Below are positions 6,325 to 9,022 of a DNA stretch of 9,022 nt, in pieces. The notes under the pieces are model-generated. The model was not told the origin of the DNA, made no database searches, and was given only the letters and a program-made list of their open reading frames with translations. This stretch comes from an uncultured Bacilli bacterium (GTDB lineage Bacteria; Bacillota_I; Bacilli_A; RF39; UBA660), in assembly GCA_947623975.1 (NCBI GenBank), contig CANQHY010000044.1, positions 1 through 9,022 of the forward strand, written 5' to 3'. Each line of letters opens with the position of its first letter. The stretch's first letter is position 1. The translations under genes and the position numbers were made by a program.

Positions 6325-7295
6325 AATTCATAATTAGGATTATTTTCTAGAGTATCTAACTCTAATCCAGTAGAGTATGATAAGTTAAAAATGGCTTTGA
6401 CGTCAATCTCTTTTTCATTTTTAATGTATTTTCTTACATCAATGATAATATCTGCACATTTTTTGTTGGCAAGTTCGTACAATTCATCAAAGGAATAATT
6501 AAATTTTTTGGTAATGTCATAAGGGTAAACCCAATCTTTATGTTCATTATTTAGGTACGATAAAGCATTTAACGGAATATAACTGTATGATAAAAATTTA
6601 GAATTTAAAAGAGCCTTAGGTGTTATTGAATCAAAGACTTTATAAGCTAATTTTTTATAACCATATGGGTCATATCTAAATATGCGAAATGTTTTTTTCA
6701 TATCTTTAATACTTTTTAAGTAATAATTGCTAAAATTGGAAAAATTGAAAACATTTAAATAAGTATAATCAATTACATCTTCTAATTCTTTTGGAAATTT
6801 TTCTATTTTAAAAATTTCTTTATATGCTTTATATTTTTTTGATGTATAACCTTTCTTTTCTAGCATATAAATATCAATAAATGTCTCCATTTCATGATGT
6901 TTTGAATTATATTTATATGTTTCTTTGTTGCGAGAATTAAATTTTCCACATTTGTATTCAACAAAAGGGTGGATGGTAGAATCTAGTACATAATGAGTAA
7001 TAAGTCCATATAAAAAGCTCATAACAACTTTGTTGTTGCTAAGTTTTTTTTCTTTTATGTAATTTATTAATGTGTAAAAGAATTCATCAGTTTTAGTGTG
7101 ATGAAATTTACTGGCGAAACCTCTTATATTTCCGCTTTTTTTCTTTATTGGGAAGAAGATACTATAAAAATTAAAAGTATCCATGCTTTGGGCAAATATA
7201 CTTAGATAATTTTCGTCATAATCTACTTTTTCTAATTTATTGACTTTTTTCATTGTATCATTAGCAAAAAAATAATGAGTAACTGAACCTGCCAT
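6321..7295 (-). CDS. Zinc-dependent phospholipase C family protein
   Basis: The 324-residue product fits the zinc-dependent phospholipase C fold family (Zn_dep_PLPC), which includes Clostridium alpha-toxin and many uncharacterised cytoplasmic Bacillota proteins. Candidate zinc ligands are spaced as in the family: His7 (VTHYFF), FHH at 64-66, THYVLDSTIHP at 100-110 (His101, Asp105, His109), and HHEMETFID at 133-141 (His134, Glu137). Unlike alpha-toxin it has no signal peptide and no C-terminal C2-like domain can be recognised; residues 150-324 are aromatic- and Lys-rich and unassigned. Secretion is therefore unlikely and lipase activity unproven. GAGGT (7306-7302 on the minus strand) is a good SD before ATG 7295. 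Its 3' end overlaps helD by 4 bp, and its promoter is divergent from the Abi_2 gene. Confidence 0.82.
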   Translation of the reverse strand: MAGSVTHYFFANDTMKKVNKLEKVDYDENYLSIFAQSMDTFNFYSIFFPIKKKSGNIRGFASKFHHTKTDEFFYTLINYIKEKKLSNNKVVMSFLYGLITHYVLDSTIHPFVEYKCGKFNSRNKETYKYNSKHHEMETFIDIYMLEKKGYTSKKYKAYKEIFKIEKFPKELEDVIDYTYLNVFNFSNFSNYYLKSIKDMKKTFRIFRYDPYGYKKLAYKVFDSITPKALLNSKFLSYSYIPLNALSYLNNEHKDWVYPYDITKKFNYSFDELYELANKKCADIIIDVRKYIKNEKEIDVKAIFNLSYSTGLELDTLENNPNYEF

Positions 7296-7315
7296 ATTTA
7301 TACCTCTTTCACAAA

Positions 7316-7345
7316 ATTATATCACATCTTTCACTAGATTTTCAT
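7316..7345 (-). promoter_or_regulatory. Promoter of the phospholipase C family gene (extended -10)
   Basis: On the minus strand a perfect -10 TATAAT (7321-7316) is preceded by TGA, giving the extended element TGATATAAT. The -35 is weak: ATGAAA (7345-7340) at 18 nt, 4 of 6 consensus bases. The predicted start near 7309 falls at the AAAGAGGT Shine-Dalgarno, leaving a leader of about 14 nt. Confidence 0.7.
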
Positions 7346-7363
7346 TTAATTATATTAATATTA

Positions 7364-7385
7364 TGATATACTTAATTATGGTGAT
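7364..7385 (+). promoter_or_regulatory. Extended -10 promoter and SD of the Abi_2 gene
   Basis: TGATATACT (7364-7372) is an extended -10 (TATACT, 5 of 6). No good -35 is present; TTTAAT (7345-7350) at 16 nt is poor. The predicted start at 7379-7380 coincides with the SD GGTGAT (7380-7385), which is 3 nt before ATG 7389. This is the same layout as at tsaE. A perfect 10-bp palindrome ATATTAATAT (7352-7361) lies just upstream of the -10 and could be an operator, though such palindromes arise easily in AT-rich DNA. Confidence 0.65.
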
Positions 7386-7388
7386 AGT

Positions 7389-8345
7389 ATGAAAGATAAG
7401 CAGTTTAAAAATTTAGATGAGCAAATTGAAATATTTAAGTATAAAGGATTAGTAATAAACAATGAAGAATATGCAAAAGAAGTTTTACTTAGAGAAAATT
7501 ATTTCTTTCTAAGTGGTTATAGGCATTTGTTTATGGATTTAGAGAGACCAAAATTTTACTTGGAAGGCACAACATTTGAAGAACTTTATAGTTTATTCCT
7601 TTTTGATAGACAATTTCGAAATATTATTTTTAAGAATCTTTTAATTGTGGAAAATAATGCCAAATCGATAATGTCTTATCAATTGTCTAAAAAATATGGT
7701 TATAAAGAAAATGATTATTTAAGACCTAATAATTTTGATATGTCACCTGATAAAAGTAGGCAGGTAAATGATTTAATAAAAAAAATGAAAAGACAGATAA
7801 GGGTAAATGGTTCTCAACATTCCGCTACAATGCACTATATAAGTAATTATGGTTACATTCCTTTATGGGTACTTGTAAAAGTTTTATCTTTTGGTATTAT
7901 TAGTGAATTTTATACCATATTAAAAATGGACGATAGAGTTTCGATTGCAAAAATTTATAACATTAGTGTTGAGGATTTAACAAATTATTTGTCAATTCTT
8001 GCAAATTATCGAAATGTATGTGCTCATGAGGATATATTATTTGAAAATAAGACTCAAAGAACGATTAATAATACTGTTTATCACACCTTATTGGGTATAA
8101 AAAAGCTTGATGGTGAGTATGTTAAAGGTAAAAATGATTTATTTGCCCTAATAATAATACTTAGACAGGTGTTGAGTAATGACGATGTTAAAAATTTGAT
8201 TAGTGAAATAAAAAGAGCTTTGGAAAATTTAAAACTAAATTTACATACAATACCATTAGAGAAAGTTTTGGATAGAATGGGATTTCCTTATAATTGGGAA
8301 GAAATTGCTAATATAGAGAAAAGAGGTAATTATGATGAAAAATAA
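7389..8345 (+). CDS. Abi_2 (AbiD/AbiF) family HEPN-like protein
   Basis: The 318-residue protein matches the Abi_2 pattern: an N-terminal section with LDEQIEIFKYKGLVI and LLRENYFFLSGYRHLF (33-48), a helical centre with LYSLFLFDRQFRNIIFKNLLIVENNAKS (about 67-93), PLWVLVKVLSFGIISEFYTIL (158-178), and LANYRNVCAHEDILF (204-218). The last contains RNVCAH, an Rx4H motif (Arg208, His213) typical of HEPN ribonucleases. Relatives act in abortive infection of phage-infected cells, probably by RNA cleavage, and some AbiF proteins pair with a small structured RNA. None is visible in the 93-bp upstream gap. No transposon or other defence gene flanks it, and base composition matches neighbours. The start is set by GGTGAT 3 nt upstream. 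The 3' end overlaps the htrA start by 14 bp, implying co-transcription. The actual role, defence or housekeeping, is unknown. Confidence 0.85.
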   Translation: MKDKQFKNLDEQIEIFKYKGLVINNEEYAKEVLLRENYFFLSGYRHLFMDLERPKFYLEGTTFEELYSLFLFDRQFRNIIFKNLLIVENNAKSIMSYQLSKKYGYKENDYLRPNNFDMSPDKSRQVNDLIKKMKRQIRVNGSQHSATMHYISNYGYIPLWVLVKVLSFGIISEFYTILKMDDRVSIAKIYNISVEDLTNYLSILANYRNVCAHEDILFENKTQRTINNTVYHTLLGIKKLDGEYVKGKNDLFALIIILRQVLSNDDVKNLISEIKRALENLKLNLHTIPLEKVLDRMGFPYNWEEIANIEKRGNYDEK

Positions 8346-9022
8346 AATTATAACATTTTCAGTTGTCTTGTTGTCATTCTTAACTGGTGCTGGTTTCGTT
8401 TTTTTGCTGTTCGAGGGATCATCTTTAGGTTATAGAGGAATTACTGGAAATAGTACTGCAGCTAATTATTCTAGTTGTAGCAATTGTATGAGTGGTACGA
8501 TGGTAGTAAATAATGGTGGCATTAGTCAGTCAGTAAATAAAGTTTATGATACCGTTGTAATGGTTAAAAATTATCAAAAGAATAATTCTCCTATTTCTGG
8601 TAGTGGTTTTGTATATAAAACTGATGATAAATATGGTTACATTATGACAAATCAACATGTTGTCGAAGGTGCTAGTTATTTGGAAGTAGTTTTTGCTAAT
8701 GGTAACGTGGTAGAAGCAGAGCTACTTGGAGGAGATAAATATTTAGATATTGCTGTAATGCGTGTTCCTAAAGATTATGTAATTGCAGTAGCAACAATTG
8801 GTAAAACAGATTCATTATCTTTAGGCGATGTTGTCTTTACAGTAGGAACACCAGTTGGTGAGGAATATTATAATTCAGTTACTGGTGGTTATGTATCTGG
8901 TATTGATAGAAAAATTACTGTAAGTGTTGAGTCTACCTCTGATTGGGTTCAAGAAGTAATTCAAATAGATGCAGCGATAAACCCAGGTAATAGTGGTGGT
9001 CCATTATTTAATTTTAATGGCG
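8332..9022 (+). CDS. htrA: HtrA/DegP-type membrane-anchored serine protease (partial, 3' end off window)
   Basis: This is the N-terminal 230 residues of a trypsin-fold HtrA/DegP protease, an extracytoplasmic quality-control enzyme in Gram-positive bacteria. Residues 6-27 form an uncleaved-looking signal anchor, followed by a short linker with a CSNC pair (Cys49, Cys52). The catalytic triad is in place: His109 in MTNQHVVEG, Asp139 in YLDIAVMRV, and Ser221 in NPGNSGGPL. The glycine-rich SGSGFVY (89-95) and GDVVFTVGTPVG (165-176) also fit. A C-terminal PDZ domain is expected but lies beyond the window. ATG 8332 and ATG 8335 are both possible; AAGAGGT (8321-8327) is 4 or 7 nt upstream respectively, and spacing favours 8335. 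The start overlaps the Abi_2 gene end (stop 8343-8345), so translation may be coupled. The gene is open at base 9022. Confidence 0.93.
   Translation, partial: MMKNKIITFSVVLLSFLTGAGFVFLLFEGSSLGYRGITGNSTAANYSSCSNCMSGTMVVNNGGISQSVNKVYDTVVMVKNYQKNNSPISGSGFVYKTDDKYGYIMTNQHVVEGASYLEVVFANGNVVEAELLGGDKYLDIAVMRVPKDYVIAVATIGKTDSLSLGDVVFTVGTPVGEEYYNSVTGGYVSGIDRKITVSVESTSDWVQEVIQIDAAINPGNSGGPLFNFNG

Noticed and set aside
6311..6343. Possible terminator hairpin ATAATC/GATTAT at the helD-phospholipase junction
   Set aside because: The stem is 6 bp, nearly all A-T, with a 21-nt loop and only a short T-run; too weak to call in such AT-rich DNA.
7352..7361. 10-bp palindrome ATATTAATAT as a firm operator site
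   Set aside because: It is pure A/T and such palindromes are frequent by chance here; kept only as a comment on the Abi_2 promoter.
7296..7388. An AbiF-type structured ncRNA upstream of the Abi_2 gene
   Set aside because: The gap is 93 bp and is occupied by two divergent extended -10 promoters; no stable GC-containing stem was found.

Overview
The window comes from a strongly AT-rich, low-GC member of the Bacillota. Gene content (TsaE-TsaB-RimI-TsaD cluster, HelD, HtrA, Abi_2), a short 5S rRNA (about 106 nt) and Lys/Asn/Ile-rich proteins suggest an uncultured Bacilli/Mollicutes-like lineage such as the gut order RF39; that placement is an inference. UGA is used as a stop (tsaE and tsaB both end in TGA) and Trp is encoded by TGG, so this is the standard bacterial code, not the Mycoplasma code.

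Layout. Bases 1-260 are the end of an rRNA operon (23S 3' end, spacer hairpin, 5S), closed by an intrinsic terminator at 279-301. A clear promoter at 369-398 then drives a tight five-gene + strand operon: tsaE (414), tsaB, rimI, tsaD, and a gene for a membrane-anchored, lysine-rich protein of unknown function (2940-4169). The first four genes overlap or abut. They supply most of the tRNA t6A37 synthesis machinery (the TsaB-TsaD-TsaE complex; TsaC/Sua5 is not here) and the ribosomal-protein acetyltransferase family member RimI. The operon ends at a hairpin plus T-run (4224-4257), which also overlaps the only space available for a promoter of the next gene.

A helD-like RNA polymerase recycling ATPase (4276-6324, +) meets, tail to tail with a 4-bp overlap of stop codons, a zinc-dependent phospholipase C family gene (6321-7295, -). 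A 93-bp divergent promoter region (7296-7388) separates the latter from an Abi_2 (AbiD/AbiF-type, HEPN-like) gene (7389-8345, +). The Abi_2 gene overlaps the start of a membrane-anchored HtrA-type serine protease that runs off the window end.

The most distinctive points are: (1) a repeated promoter-to-start layout, in which an extended -10 (TGnTATAAT) lies so close to the Shine-Dalgarno that transcripts should begin at the SD, giving leaders of about 9-14 nt; (2) the lysine-rich membrane protein with an exported DUF6273-like domain carrying a dockerin/EF-hand-like loop; (3) a chromosomal Abi_2/HEPN protein with an intact Rx4H motif, no visible companion ncRNA, and a start overlap with htrA. 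No mobile element, CRISPR array or tRNA was seen. I did not find convincing evidence of a complete undescribed system; items 2 and 3 are the best candidates.
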